A stretch of 64,000 nucleotides of DNA, from NCBI GenBank assembly GCA_934456365.1, contig CAKSHC010000002.1:246193-310192 (forward strand). The letters run 5' to 3'. Origin of the DNA: an uncultured Eubacteriales bacterium (GTDB taxonomy: Bacteria > Bacillota > Clostridia > Oscillospirales > UMGS1783). The notes beneath the pieces are model-generated. The model did no database searches and was not told the DNA's origin. It was given only the letters and a program-made list of their open reading frames with translations. This document shows, piece by piece, positions 29,069 to 37,327 of this stretch; position 1 is the stretch's first letter, and each line of letters begins with the position of its first letter. The translations under genes were made by a program, and so were the position numbers.

Positions 29069-30145
29069 ATGTTAAAACCTCTCCGGATTTCCCTCCGCGT
29101 CATAGCCGGCCTGCTCGCTCTCGTGCTGCTCGCCGCGCTGGCGTATGTCGGCTATGTTGTCTTCTCCTATTCCCGCATCCCCGATCATCAGGCCCTCGCC
29201 CCCGAGGGCGAGGCCTCCGCGCTCGCGCAGACCGGCCGGGCCTATACCGTCGTCACCCAAAACCTCGGCTTCGGCGCCTATACCCCGGACTTCACCTTCT
29301 TCATGGACGGCGGCGTCGGCTCGCGCGCCGTGAGCCCGGAAAGCGTCCGGGCCTGCATCGGGGAGGGCGCCCGCACCGTCGCCGCCCTCTCGCCCGACTT
29401 CGTCTTCTTCCAGGAAGTCGATATCGATTCCGACCGCAGCTACCACATCGACGAGCGCACCCTCCTTTCCCCCTTCTTCGAGAGCTGCACCTCCGTCTTC
29501 GCCCAAAACTACCATTCCGCCTACCTCTTCTATCCCTTCTATGAGCCCCACGGCGCCTCCCAAAGCGGTCTGCTCACCGTCAGCCGCCTCGCCGTGTCGC
29601 AGGCCTCCCGCCGCAGCCTCCCCATCTCGGAGGGCTTCTCCAAATTTCTCGACCTCGACCGCTGCTATTCCGTGTCCCGCGTCCCCTGCGAAAACGGAAA
29701 GGAGCTCGTCCTTTTCAATGTCCACCTCTCGGCCTACGGCGGCAGCGACGAGATCCGCACCGCCCAGATGACCCAGCTCCTCTCGGAGATGCAGGCCGAG
29801 TTCGAAAAAGGCAACTACGCCGTCTGCGGCGGCGACTTCAACCACGATTTCACCGGCCATTCCACCCAGGACCTCAACGGCGGCGAATCGGTCGACTTCG
29901 GCTGGGCTCAGCCCTTCCCGGACGACCTCCTCGCGCAAACCGGCATCCGCCGCGCCGACGGCTACCAGGCCCTCGTCCCTACCTGCCGCAACTGCGATGT
30001 TCCCTATCAGGAGGGCAACTTCACCATCATCGTCGACGGCTTCCTCGTCACCGAAAACGTCGAGATCCTCTCGGTCCAAAATGTCGATACCCGCTTCTCC
30101 TATTCCGACCATAACCCCTCCGTCCTCCGATTTCTTCTCAAGTAA
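29069..30145 (+). CDS. Endonuclease/exonuclease/phosphatase-family protein, membrane-anchored
   Basis: 358 residues. An N-terminal helix (residues 9-32) anchors it, with the enzyme outside. EEP motifs: VVTQNLGFGAY, FVFFQEVDIDSD (metal Glu), LVLFNVHLSAYG, VCGGDFNHDF (Asp/Asn) and YSDHNPSVLRF (catalytic His). Family members hydrolyse phosphodiesters, including sphingomyelinases, inositol phosphatases and nucleases; the substrate is unknown. AAAAGGAG precedes the ATG. First of three genes closely spaced with a polysaccharide deacetylase and a DUF5684 membrane protein. Confidence 0.87.
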   Translation: MLKPLRISLRVIAGLLALVLLAALAYVGYVVFSYSRIPDHQALAPEGEASALAQTGRAYTVVTQNLGFGAYTPDFTFFMDGGVGSRAVSPESVRACIGEGARTVAALSPDFVFFQEVDIDSDRSYHIDERTLLSPFFESCTSVFAQNYHSAYLFYPFYEPHGASQSGLLTVSRLAVSQASRRSLPISEGFSKFLDLDRCYSVSRVPCENGKELVLFNVHLSAYGGSDEIRTAQMTQLLSEMQAEFEKGNYAVCGGDFNHDFTGHSTQDLNGGESVDFGWAQPFPDDLLAQTGIRRADGYQALVPTCRNCDVPYQEGNFTIIVDGFLVTENVEILSVQNVDTRFSYSDHNPSVLRFLLK

Positions 30146-30157
30146 AGGAGTGTTTTT

Positions 30158-31015
30158 ATGATCCGCAGGCTTTTCTCGCACGGCTTCTCCCGCGCCGTCA
30201 CCCTCAGCTTCGACGACGGCCAGGGCCAGGATAACCGCGTCCTCGATATCCTCCGCCGCTACGGTCTCAAAGGCACCTTCAACCTCGAAGGCGCCAACCC
30301 CCAGAATCCCGCCTTCACCATCTACAACGGCGATTCCCGCGCCTGGGACGATTCGGAGGACTTCCGCCGCACCTTCCGCGGTATGGAAATCGCCTCCCAC
30401 ACCCTCCACCATCCCCACCTCACCGAGCTTTCCGACGAGGAGTGCTTCCACGAGATCAAAGGCGACCGCGACCTGCTCACCCAGCTCGCCCGCACCGCCG
30501 TGCGCGGCTTCGCCGCCCCCTACGGCAATTTCGACGACCGCGTCATCGGCTTTTTGAAGGCCGCCGGCCTCGCCTATAACCGCACCACCATCCCCACCCG
30601 CGGCTTCACCCTCCCCGAGGACTTCTACCGCTGGAACCCCACGGGGCACTTTGTTGAATTCATCGGCCCCAAGGGCGACGACCTCATCCGATCCTTCTGC
30701 GAAACACAGGAGGAGCTGCCCTGCCTCTATATCTGGGGCCATAGCTTCGAGCTCGCCCACATCGATTGCTATTCCCCCGAACGCTGGCAGGGCGTCGTCA
30801 AGCGCTGGGACTTCTTCGAGGACCTCTGCCGCAGGATCAGCGCCCTCCCCGATACATGGTACGCCACCAATATCCAGATCGTCGACTACGTCCAGGCCAT
30901 GCGCCGTGCCCATATCACCCCCGTCCGCATCGAAAATTCCTCCGACCAAACCCTCTACTTCGAGCTCGACGGTCAGAAAACCCCCGTTTCCCCCGGTGCC
31001 TCTCTTAAGCTCTGA
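30158..31015 (+). CDS. NodB-type polysaccharide deacetylase
   Basis: 285 residues. NodB homology motifs: AVTLSFDDGQGQDNRVLDIL (motif 1, general-base Asp and metal Asp), EIASHTLHHPHLTEL (metal His pair), RGFAAPYGNFDDRV (motif 3) and a late IWGHSFEL His. No signal peptide is visible, so it is either cytoplasmic or exported by other means. The substrate could be an intracellular sugar, as in the CDA1-like clade of Clostridia. It lies 12 bases after the EEP gene in one operon. Confidence 0.9.
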   Translation: MIRRLFSHGFSRAVTLSFDDGQGQDNRVLDILRRYGLKGTFNLEGANPQNPAFTIYNGDSRAWDDSEDFRRTFRGMEIASHTLHHPHLTELSDEECFHEIKGDRDLLTQLARTAVRGFAAPYGNFDDRVIGFLKAAGLAYNRTTIPTRGFTLPEDFYRWNPTGHFVEFIGPKGDDLIRSFCETQEELPCLYIWGHSFELAHIDCYSPERWQGVVKRWDFFEDLCRRISALPDTWYATNIQIVDYVQAMRRAHITPVRIENSSDQTLYFELDGQKTPVSPGASLKL

Positions 31016-31039
31016 CTTCTCCCGAAAGGAGCCTTCTCT

Positions 31040-31489
31040 ATGCCATATCCCTTTCCCGACCTTCGATGGACACCCGCCGTCCTCTTCTCCTGCGCCGCCC
31101 TTGCCGTTTTTTTCTATGTCCTTACCCTGATTGCCTGGTGGAAGATCTTCCGCAAAGCCGGCGAGCGCGGCTGGAAATCCCTCATCCCCATCCTCAATGC
31201 CCATGTCTTCTACCGCATCGCCTGGTCGCCCTCCGTTTTTTGGTGCCTTGTGCTGCTCAATGCCCTCGCCGGCCTCTTTACCTACTATAACCCCTCCGGC
31301 CAAAACGGTCTCCTCAACGCCCTCGTCGGCCTCTGCTCCATCGTTTCCTTCATCCTCTATGTCGTCACCCGCTTCAAGCTCTCCCGCGCCTTCGGCCACG
31401 GCTTCTGGTTCGCCCTCGGCCTCCTCTTCTTCCCCTATGTCTTCTACCTCATCCTCGGCCTCGGCGCCTCCCGCTACCAGCGCCGCTAA
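31040..31489 (+). CDS. DUF5684-like small membrane protein
   Basis: 149 residues with four hydrophobic segments. The segment TLIAWWKIFRKAGERGWKSLIPILNAHVFYRI matches DUF5684, a family of signal-peptidase-associated or stand-alone membrane proteins in Clostridia with no known function (shown here by its span, residues 29-60). GAAAGGAG precedes the ATG. Third gene after the EEP and deacetylase genes. Confidence 0.8.
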   Translation: MPYPFPDLRWTPAVLFSCAALAVFFYVLTLIAWWKIFRKAGERGWKSLIPILNAHVFYRIAWSPSVFWCLVLLNALAGLFTYYNPSGQNGLLNALVGLCSIVSFILYVVTRFKLSRAFGHGFWFALGLLFFPYVFYLILGLGASRYQRR

Positions 31490-31512
31490 TCCTTCAAATT
31501 TTCAAATTATTC

Positions 31513-31541
31513 TTGTCTTTCCCCGGAGCCTGTGGTATACT
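31513..31541 (+). promoter_or_regulatory. Promoter of the propeller-like protein gene
   Basis: TTGTCT (31513-31518), 17-base spacer, TATACT (31536-31541). Confidence 0.82.
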
Positions 31542-31568
31542 GGCTTATGAAAAGGAGGAATTTCAAAC

Positions 31569-32606
31569 ATGGAAATGCCGTCGAAAAAGAAAAAATCTGC
31601 CGCAAAAATCATCGGAATCATTCTTTGTGTCCTGATCGGTCTGGTGCTTTTGGTGGTGCTTGCCGCCCGCGCCTACTTCCGCCTGCCCGTGAGAAGCTAT
31701 TATGCCGCCTCGCAGAAGGGCTTTGTCATCCCCGAGATCCACGACGGGCTCATCGTCCAGGGGCTCGACTTCGATGAATCCGACAACCGCTACCTCATCA
31801 CCGGCTATTATACCGACGGTTCGGCCTCGCCCGTCTGCCTGGTAAACGCCGCCACAGGCTCCCACGAAAAAACCGTCCGCCTCACCCGTCCCGACGGGTC
31901 GGAGTATACCGGCCATGCCGGCGGCCTCGCCCTCCACGGCAACCGGCTCTATATCGCCGGCGGCGAGGAAGCCTGCCTGTTTGTGTATGATTATTCCTCC
32001 ATCCGCAGCGCCGAAAACGGCGCCTCCGTCCCCTGCCTCGGGATCTACGAGCTTCCCTCCCAGGGCGAGGATCGCCTCGGCGTCGCCTTCGTCACCGAAG
32101 GGGAGGATGGCCTGATCGCCGGCGAGTTTTACCGCGCCGCCAATTATCCCACCCCCGATTCCCATCACCTCACCACCCCCGCAGGTGATGAAAACCCAGC
32201 CCTCGCCGTCGTGCTCGCTTATGACGACGCCGCCCCCCTCGGCCTGAGCCGGAAGATCCTGCGCGCCTATTCCATGCCCGGGCTGGTGCAGGGCCTCGCC
32301 TCGCAGGACGGAAAGGTCTACCTCTCCACCTCCTATGGCCCCGCCTTCTCCTATATCTTCACCTACGACCTCGCAAAAGCCGCCCCCATGGAGGGCGTAA
32401 CGGTGCTCGGCCAGTCGGTCCCGCTCTATGCCCTCGATTCGGCCTCCCGGATCCACGACGCCAAGTGCCCGCCCATGTCGGAGGAGATCCTCCTGCGCGA
32501 CGGAAAGCTCTATATCATGAACGAATCCGCCTCCAATAAGTATATCTTCGGAAAGTTCACCTCCGCCCGCTGGTGCTACGCCACCGACCTCTCCTATTTC
32601 GAATAA
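31569..32606 (+). CDS. Membrane-anchored extracellular protein, probably beta-propeller
   Basis: 345 residues. A lysine-rich start and a helix at residues 13-35 anchor it; the remainder is outside. Repeated beta-rich segments such as IVQGLDFDESDNRYLITGYY, HAGGLALHGNRLYIAGGE and VQGLASQDGKVYLSTSYG resemble blades of a propeller. No catalytic motif is recognised. AAAAGGAGG precedes the ATG. Monocistronic, with promoter and terminator. Confidence 0.78.
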   Translation: MEMPSKKKKSAAKIIGIILCVLIGLVLLVVLAARAYFRLPVRSYYAASQKGFVIPEIHDGLIVQGLDFDESDNRYLITGYYTDGSASPVCLVNAATGSHEKTVRLTRPDGSEYTGHAGGLALHGNRLYIAGGEEACLFVYDYSSIRSAENGASVPCLGIYELPSQGEDRLGVAFVTEGEDGLIAGEFYRAANYPTPDSHHLTTPAGDENPALAVVLAYDDAAPLGLSRKILRAYSMPGLVQGLASQDGKVYLSTSYGPAFSYIFTYDLAKAAPMEGVTVLGQSVPLYALDSASRIHDAKCPPMSEEILLRDGKLYIMNESASNKYIFGKFTSARWCYATDLSYFE

Positions 32607-32629
32607 GAAAAAGCCGTTTTTTATTTCAA

Positions 32630-32657
32630 AAAGCCGCCCATTGGGCGGCTTTGTCTT
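32630..32657 (+). terminator. Terminator after the propeller-like protein gene
   Basis: AAAGCCGCCC / GGGCGGCTTT, 10-bp stem with a 3-base loop followed by GTCTTG. Confidence 0.8.
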
Positions 32658-32684
32658 GCTTTTCGGAAAAGAGGATGCTATGCT
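32656..32684 (+). promoter_or_regulatory. Promoter of the cellulase-like gene
   Basis: TTGCTT (32656-32661), 17-base spacer, TATGCT (32679-32684). Confidence 0.75.
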
Positions 32685-32705
32685 GAACAAAAAAGGAGGG
32701 ATCCC

Positions 32706-33974
32706 ATGAACGAAAAATATACCATTTGTTTTTCTCTTTTGTCTCTTTTTGCTAACGACGAAAAAAGCCCCTACCGTGACTTTGATCAGGCTCTGCGCTC
32801 CATCCGTGACCGCGGCTTCAACACCGTTCGGATCGACAGCGGAGCCGGCTGCTTTCACCTGCCCGACGGCACGCCCCGTCCCGCTGAGGTCTCCGTCAAG
32901 CCCCCGTTCGGGAAGTACAGCAAGATCGTCCGCCAAAGCAACGTCATCTCTTTGCCCCATATCGTCAATCTGAAGGAACGGCTTCTGGAGCTTCTTCGCG
33001 CCGCCCGGAAGTACGAAATCAAGATCATCCTCTCGAGCTGGATGCTCATCCATACCTATTGGATTCTGGATCGCGCCTATGTTGAGCCCATCTTTTCCCT
33101 GACGGCCGAGGAGAAAATCGCCTACTTTGCCCGTGAGCTCGATGTGGTCCTGTCTTTTGTGCGAGAGGCCGGGTATATCGACCGGATTGCCTTCGCGGAA
33201 ATTCTCAACGAGTTCGACGGACTGGATTTCTGCAACGGCTACCGACAGCAGCTTCCCGAGGAGGAAGCATTTCACATTCGCGAGGAGCACGAAAAGGCAA
33301 TCGCCGCCCTGCGCGCCCACCATCCGGATGTCAGCCTTGCCTACGATTCCTTTACGGCCTATCCTCAAAAGGAGCTGATCCCCCGCAACATCGATGTGCT
33401 CAATTTCCATCTGTATTACCTTTGGAACATCGTCAAGCCCTTTGAGAACGGCGTGGTTGAGCCGGAGCTGAGCGAGCCGGTCATCCCGCCCGAAACGGCT
33501 CGCTGGCTGACGGCCGAGCCGGTCACTGTTCGGGAAATTCTGGAAATTGTCGGCGAGTTTCGCTCCGTTCCCGACTGGGCGCGCCGTGTCGCCCTGCATT
33601 CGTCGGTCGAGCCCTGCCAAATCCTGTCGCTGGAAAAGGTCATGACCGAGCAGCTTGAAAAGGATCAGGATCTCTATCGCGAAAATCTCAAAAAGGGCAT
33701 CGACTTCATTGTAGCCGTGCGCGACGAGGTCGTCCCCCGTGCTCGGCTGGTCATGGGCGAGGGGGTAAACTACTGCTGCTCCAACTGGATTTGTGCCGAG
33801 GATCGCAGCGAAACCTATTGGAGGATTTTGGCCGAGCAGGCAGATCTTCTGCGCGAGCGCGGGCTCGACGGGACCGTTGTGCGCACCACCTCCGACCCCG
33901 AGGATCCCTGCTGGGAAACCCGAAAAGAGGATATGCTCGCCATCAACCGCCGCTTCCTCAAAGGGACTTTGTGA
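32706..33974 (+). CDS. GH5-like (cellulase-superfamily) TIM-barrel protein
   Basis: 422 residues, no signal peptide. The pattern of a (beta/alpha)8 glycoside hydrolase of clan A is visible: RGFNTVRIDSG (strand 2), IKIILSSWMLIHTYWI (strand 3), IAFAEILNEFDG near residue 163 (strand 4, Asn-Glu with the likely acid/base Glu), VLNFHLYYLWN (strand 6) and RLVMGEGVNYCC near residue 348 (strand 7, candidate nucleophile Glu). Its cytoplasmic location suggests an imported oligosaccharide. AAAAGGAGG precedes the ATG. Family assignment below the clan is unsure. Confidence 0.72.
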   Translation: MNEKYTICFSLLSLFANDEKSPYRDFDQALRSIRDRGFNTVRIDSGAGCFHLPDGTPRPAEVSVKPPFGKYSKIVRQSNVISLPHIVNLKERLLELLRAARKYEIKIILSSWMLIHTYWILDRAYVEPIFSLTAEEKIAYFARELDVVLSFVREAGYIDRIAFAEILNEFDGLDFCNGYRQQLPEEEAFHIREEHEKAIAALRAHHPDVSLAYDSFTAYPQKELIPRNIDVLNFHLYYLWNIVKPFENGVVEPELSEPVIPPETARWLTAEPVTVREILEIVGEFRSVPDWARRVALHSSVEPCQILSLEKVMTEQLEKDQDLYRENLKKGIDFIVAVRDEVVPRARLVMGEGVNYCCSNWICAEDRSETYWRILAEQADLLRERGLDGTVVRTTSDPEDPCWETRKEDMLAINRRFLKGTL

Positions 33975-34001
33975 AGAAAAAACAAACTTTTCGGAAATCG
34001 G

Positions 34002-34030
34002 TTGACACAAACTGGGAACTATACTATACT
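34002..34030 (+). promoter_or_regulatory. Promoter of the small lipoprotein gene
   Basis: TTGACA (34002-34007), 17-base spacer, TATACT (34025-34030). Confidence 0.88.
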
Positions 34031-34094
34031 TAATGTACGGGATTCTAAAATCTATTCCCGCAAGGGCTTTAGCCCGGAATGAAAGGTGAATGCA

Positions 34095-34487
34095 ATGAAG
34101 AAGAATGTGAAGATCGTTGCCGCGATGATGCTGCTGGTCGTTTGTGTGGCCGGCCTGCTTGTCGGCTGCGGCGCCAAGCCGGTTGAGGAAGCCGATATTG
34201 ATCGGATCTCGACTTACTACTTCGACCAGAAGCTCGGCGAAAACAACTGGACCAACATGACCCGCCTGGACGACGTCGTCCTCAACAACAAGAGCGGCTA
34301 TTGCGTGTCCGCCGAGAAGCTCGACGGCTCCTCCTCCTACTGCATCGTCATTATGAAGGATGGCAGCGGCGTCTATTCCTACGGTATCCAGACCGGTAAG
34401 GCCAACCGCCTCGGCGGCACCGATGTCGGCACGGCTGCTCCCTCGACCAGCACTCCGACCGAAGGCCCGACCGCTCCCGAGAAATAA
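34095..34487 (+). CDS. Small lipoprotein of unknown function
   Basis: 130 residues. Signal peptide MKKNVKIVAAMMLLVVCVAG and lipobox LLVGC at about residue 25. The folded part (IDRISTYYFDQKLGENNWTN ... YCIVIMKDGSGVYSYGIQ) is not recognised; the C-terminus is a Thr/Pro-rich low-complexity tail. The start is the ATG at 34095, after GAAAGGTGA. Codon use here is less C-ending than in its neighbours, as for highly expressed genes. Monocistronic. Confidence 0.85.
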   Translation: MKKNVKIVAAMMLLVVCVAGLLVGCGAKPVEEADIDRISTYYFDQKLGENNWTNMTRLDDVVLNNKSGYCVSAEKLDGSSSYCIVIMKDGSGVYSYGIQTGKANRLGGTDVGTAAPSTSTPTEGPTAPEK

Positions 34488-34506
34488 GAACCAAACGGTA
34501 CTGTAA

Positions 34507-34541
34507 AAAGAAACGCCCGAGAGGGCGTTTCTTTTTTTCTT
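34507..34541 (+). terminator. Terminator after the small lipoprotein gene
   Basis: AGAAACGCCC / GGGCGTTTCT, 10-bp stem with a 4-base loop followed by TTTTTTTCTT. Confidence 0.9.
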
Positions 34542-34568
34542 GTCAGATGCGCTCGGATGGTGTATAAT
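34540..34568 (+). promoter_or_regulatory. Promoter of the LCP-family gene
   Basis: TTGTCA (34540-34545), 17-base spacer, TATAAT (34563-34568). Confidence 0.85.
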
Positions 34569-34597
34569 AAGACAAGCATCAAAAAGGAGGATCTGCC

Positions 34598-35644
34598 ATG
34601 TCCGCAGCCGCTCATGCCCCGAAAAAGGAACCGGGTAAAAAGAAAAAATGGCTGAAGGTGCTCATCGCCGTCGGAATCGCCCTTGCCCTTGTGATCGGCG
34701 CCGCCCTCACGTTCTTCTTCTATTATTTCGGCGGGCTCAATACCAAGCCCATCGATACCTCCGACCTCGGAATCGATACCTCGTTTCAGGCGGCCTATAA
34801 GGGGGAGCCGATCACCAACATCGCCCTCTTCGGGATCGATGCCCGCGGCGGCGGCCACGAGGGCCGCAGCGACGCGGTCATTATCCTGAGCGTCAACCGC
34901 AAAACCAATGGGATCAAGCTCATCTCCGTCATGCGCGACAGCTATGTCCAGATCAACGGGCGCGGCGATAAGCTCACCCATGCCTATGCCTACGACGGGC
35001 CCGAGCTTGCCGTGAAAACGCTCAATGAAAACTTCAAGCTCAACATCACCGATTATGTCACCGTCAATTTCGATCAGCTGGCTGATGTGATCGAATCCAT
35101 CGGCGGCATCCCCATGGATATTTCCTCCGGCGAAATGTACGAGGTCAACCGCAACCTCAGCGAGATCGGCGGCTGGCCCTATCTCGAGGAATACGGCGAG
35201 GCCGTCCACCTCACCGGGCAGCAGGCCGTCGCCTATGCCCGTATCCGCAACATCGGAGCCGACCAGGGGCGCACCGAGCGCCAGCGCAAGGTGCTCATCG
35301 CCATGTTCGATAAGGTCAAAACGCTTTCGTCCACCCAGTACCTCGGCCTTGCCAAAACCATCATCCCCATGCTCACCACCTCGCTCGATTATTCCGATCT
35401 CATTTCCTACATCCCCGTCATCGCCTCGGGCAATGTCCATATCGACCAGACCATGATCCCCGGCGACTACGACAACGCCCGCGACGCCATCATCGATGAA
35501 GTCTATTATATGGCCTACGATCTTGACCTGGCCACCCGGCATATCCACGACTTTATCTATAAGGATATCGATCCCAACACCCCGCCCGAGCCCGAGACCT
35601 CCGGTCTCCCGCCCGAGCCGGAATCCCTTCCCGAAAGCGAATAA
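34598..35644 (+). CDS. LytR-CpsA-Psr (LCP) family wall glycopolymer ligase
   Basis: 348 residues. Lysine-rich cytoplasmic start, one membrane helix (residues 21-43), then the extracellular LCP domain: NIALFGIDARGGGHEGRSDAVIILSVN, KLISVMRDSYVQI, KLTHAYAYDGPELAVKTLNENFKLNI and GQQAVAYARIR...GRTERQRKVL with the conserved Arg residues that bind the polyprenyl pyrophosphate. It attaches teichoic acids, capsule or other glycopolymers to peptidoglycan. A Pro/Glu tail ends the protein. AAAAGGAGG precedes the ATG. Confidence 0.94.
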   Translation: MSAAAHAPKKEPGKKKKWLKVLIAVGIALALVIGAALTFFFYYFGGLNTKPIDTSDLGIDTSFQAAYKGEPITNIALFGIDARGGGHEGRSDAVIILSVNRKTNGIKLISVMRDSYVQINGRGDKLTHAYAYDGPELAVKTLNENFKLNITDYVTVNFDQLADVIESIGGIPMDISSGEMYEVNRNLSEIGGWPYLEEYGEAVHLTGQQAVAYARIRNIGADQGRTERQRKVLIAMFDKVKTLSSTQYLGLAKTIIPMLTTSLDYSDLISYIPVIASGNVHIDQTMIPGDYDNARDAIIDEVYYMAYDLDLATRHIHDFIYKDIDPNTPPEPETSGLPPEPESLPESE

Positions 35645-35648
35645 GCCT

Positions 35649-35681
35649 CAAGGGCAGAGCCGATCGGCTCTGCCTTTTTCT
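35649..35681 (+). terminator. Terminator after the LCP gene
   Basis: GGCAGAGCC-GAT-CGGCTCTGCC stem followed by TTTTTC. Confidence 0.88.
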
Positions 35682-35709
35682 TGACAGAATTTCCCGCCTT
35701 TAGTATAAT
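35681..35709 (+). promoter_or_regulatory. Promoter of the second zinc-ribbon gene
   Basis: TTGACA (35681-35686), 17-base spacer, TATAAT (35704-35709). Confidence 0.88.
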
Positions 35710-35740
35710 AAAGAAAAATGAGTCCGAAAGGGTGGTTTTT

Positions 35741-36562
35741 GTGGATTATTGTATCAACTGCGGCGCCGATCTGCTGGATGATATGGAAGTTTGCGCCGAA
35801 TGCGGTGCGCCCCGCATCGGCCGCAGGCCGCCCTCCTTTTCCGAGCAGGCCGCCCGGCTTTCCCACAGCGAGCCCGCGCCTCCCGCTGCGCCGGTTTTCG
35901 CCCCCGCGCCCGAGGCTGAACCCGAGCCTGCGCCTGAGCCCGAGCCGGAGGCACCCGAAAAGCCGCTTCCCGCTTTCGGGCCGCAAGCGCCGGAGGAAAG
36001 CGAAGCGCAGGAAGAAAGCGAGGAAATCGCTTCTCATATCAGCCCGCAGGCCGGCGAGCCGCTTGAGCTGTTCGCTCAGCCAGAGGCTTCTTATTCCGAT
36101 ATTGCACAGGCCATCGCCGGGATCGAACCGGTGAAGGAGGAAGCGGCTCGGGAGGAGCCCTCCCCCGATTTTTCGCCCGCGTCGGAGGCCTTGTCCGAAG
36201 AGGCTCCTTTTTCGCCCGCGCCGCAGCCCGAAGCCGCCGCATGGACGCCGCAGGAGTACGGTGAGTCCGACGCCTTTTATGAGGACGATCCGGCTTACGA
36301 CGCTCTGACCACCACCCAGTATGCCTTCTCCATCGTACTGATGACCGTCCCGGTCATCGGCTGGATCGTGGCGCTGATCTGGTCGCTGGGCGGTTCGCAG
36401 AACTTCAACCGGCGCAGCTTGGCGCGTGCTTGGGTTCTGGTCGGCGTGTTTTCCGCCGCGCTGATCGCACTTGTCCTTTTCATCGGCACCTATTTCTTCC
36501 CGGCCTGGGTGTCCGGCCTGTATTCCCGGATCTATCGAGCCTGGCAGATTCTTTTTCATTAA
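35741..36562 (+). CDS. Zinc-ribbon protein with acidic linker and C-terminal membrane segments
   Basis: 273 residues from a GTG start (AAAGGGTGG 5 bases upstream). Zinc ribbon CINCGADLLDDMEVCAECG (residues 4-22), an unusually long Pro/Glu/Ala-rich linker (about residues 35-185), and two membrane helices near residues 196-216 and 230-255. The ribbon would face the cytoplasm. The overall plan, with DUF4234-like membrane part, occurs in Clostridia without a known role. The low-complexity linker makes frame assignment dependent on the two ends, both of which are convincing. Confidence 0.82.
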   Translation: MDYCINCGADLLDDMEVCAECGAPRIGRRPPSFSEQAARLSHSEPAPPAAPVFAPAPEAEPEPAPEPEPEAPEKPLPAFGPQAPEESEAQEESEEIASHISPQAGEPLELFAQPEASYSDIAQAIAGIEPVKEEAAREEPSPDFSPASEALSEEAPFSPAPQPEAAAWTPQEYGESDAFYEDDPAYDALTTTQYAFSIVLMTVPVIGWIVALIWSLGGSQNFNRRSLARAWVLVGVFSAALIALVLFIGTYFFPAWVSGLYSRIYRAWQILFH

Positions 36563-36566
36563 AGGC

Positions 36567-36600
36567 AAGCACCCTGCCCCGAGGGGCAGGGTGCTCTTTC
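36567..36600 (+). terminator. Bidirectional terminator
   Basis: GCACCCTGCCCC / GGGGCAGGGTGC, 12-bp stem; followed by TCTTTC on the + strand and by TTGCCTTT on the minus strand, where it ends the small ORF. Confidence 0.82.
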
Positions 36601-36606
36601 ATCGGC

Positions 36607-36699
36607 TCAGTCGTGGGTCACGATCATGATCAAAAGAATCCCCACCACCACGAGCCACATGGCGCTGTCCTTGGTGCAAAAAAGATCCTTCAAGCACAT
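36607..36699 (-). CDS. 30-residue single-pass membrane peptide
   Basis: An ORF too short for standard callers: it starts MCLKDLFCTK, has a hydrophobic helix WLVVVGILLIMIV (residues 15-27) and ends THD. GGGAGG lies about 8 bases before the ATG, a TATACT (36732-36737 region, minus strand) could be its -10, and a strong terminator begins 7 bases after its stop. The ORF is thus a plausible stand-alone small membrane protein. Two Cys residues flank the basic N-terminus. I do not recognise it. Confidence 0.55.
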   Translation of the reverse strand: MCLKDLFCTKDSAMWLVVVGILLIMIVTHD

Positions 36700-36778
36700 A
36701 GCGGTTTCCTCCCATCTGATCTCTCTACAGTATATGCCCGCGCTCTCTTGTGGTGCCGCGGGGGAAAGAAGGTTTGCC

Positions 36779-37327
36779 GTGCCTCCGGTCGTTTATCTGA
36801 TCTGCGCTATCGCCGTTTTGCTCCTTTTGATTTTTCTTGCCGCCCTCACCGCCTGCCGCCAGCGCCTGACCGGCCTGTGCCGCCGCGCGGAAAGCGCCTA
36901 CGGTGCTCTTGAAAAGGAGCTCAAGCGCCGGTCCGACCTGCTTCCCAGACTGTTCGAGTTGGCTCGCCCCGTTTTTGCCTCGCAGCCCGCGCTGTACGAT
37001 GAAATTTTAGCCGCCCGGCAGGGCTCGGTGCGCGCCGAAACCCTTATCGGGAAAAACGAGCAGGAGCTTCTGCTGGAGAAAAAGGTGAGCGCTTTGTTTG
37101 CCGCGGGCGAAAACGTGCCCGATCTGGTGGCCTCTCCCGAATTTGCCGCGATCCAGAGCTCCTTCCTTTCCGCCGGCCACGACAGCCGCGCCGCCGCCGA
37201 AGCCTATAATTTCGCCGCGGAGGAATACAACAAAGCCCTCGACCGGCCCCTTTCCCGGCTGGTGCGCCATCTTTCGCCGATGCGAAAATATTCCTACTAC
37301 CGCACGGAGGATCAGCAGGATGCGTGA
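36779..37327 (+). CDS. LemA-like membrane protein
   Basis: 182 residues from a GTG start, AAGAAGG 6 bases upstream. One N-terminal helix (VVYLICAIAVLLLLIFLAAL) is followed by a long helical hairpin: RRAESAYGALEKELKRRSDLLPRLFELA, then RAAAEAYNFAAEEYNKALDRPLSRL, which fits the LemA family (YNxxVxxYN motif variant). LemA proteins are membrane-bound with an extracytoplasmic helical bundle, function unclear. It overlaps the yfcE gene by 8 bases. Confidence 0.72.
   Translation: MPPVVYLICAIAVLLLLIFLAALTACRQRLTGLCRRAESAYGALEKELKRRSDLLPRLFELARPVFASQPALYDEILAARQGSVRAETLIGKNEQELLLEKKVSALFAAGENVPDLVASPEFAAIQSSFLSAGHDSRAAAEAYNFAAEEYNKALDRPLSRLVRHLSPMRKYSYYRTEDQQDA

Noticed and set aside
29072..34010. Two very long minus-strand frames (775 and 815 codons)
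   Set aside because: They are antisense shadows of well-supported + genes in GC-rich DNA and show no ribosome binding site or known domain.
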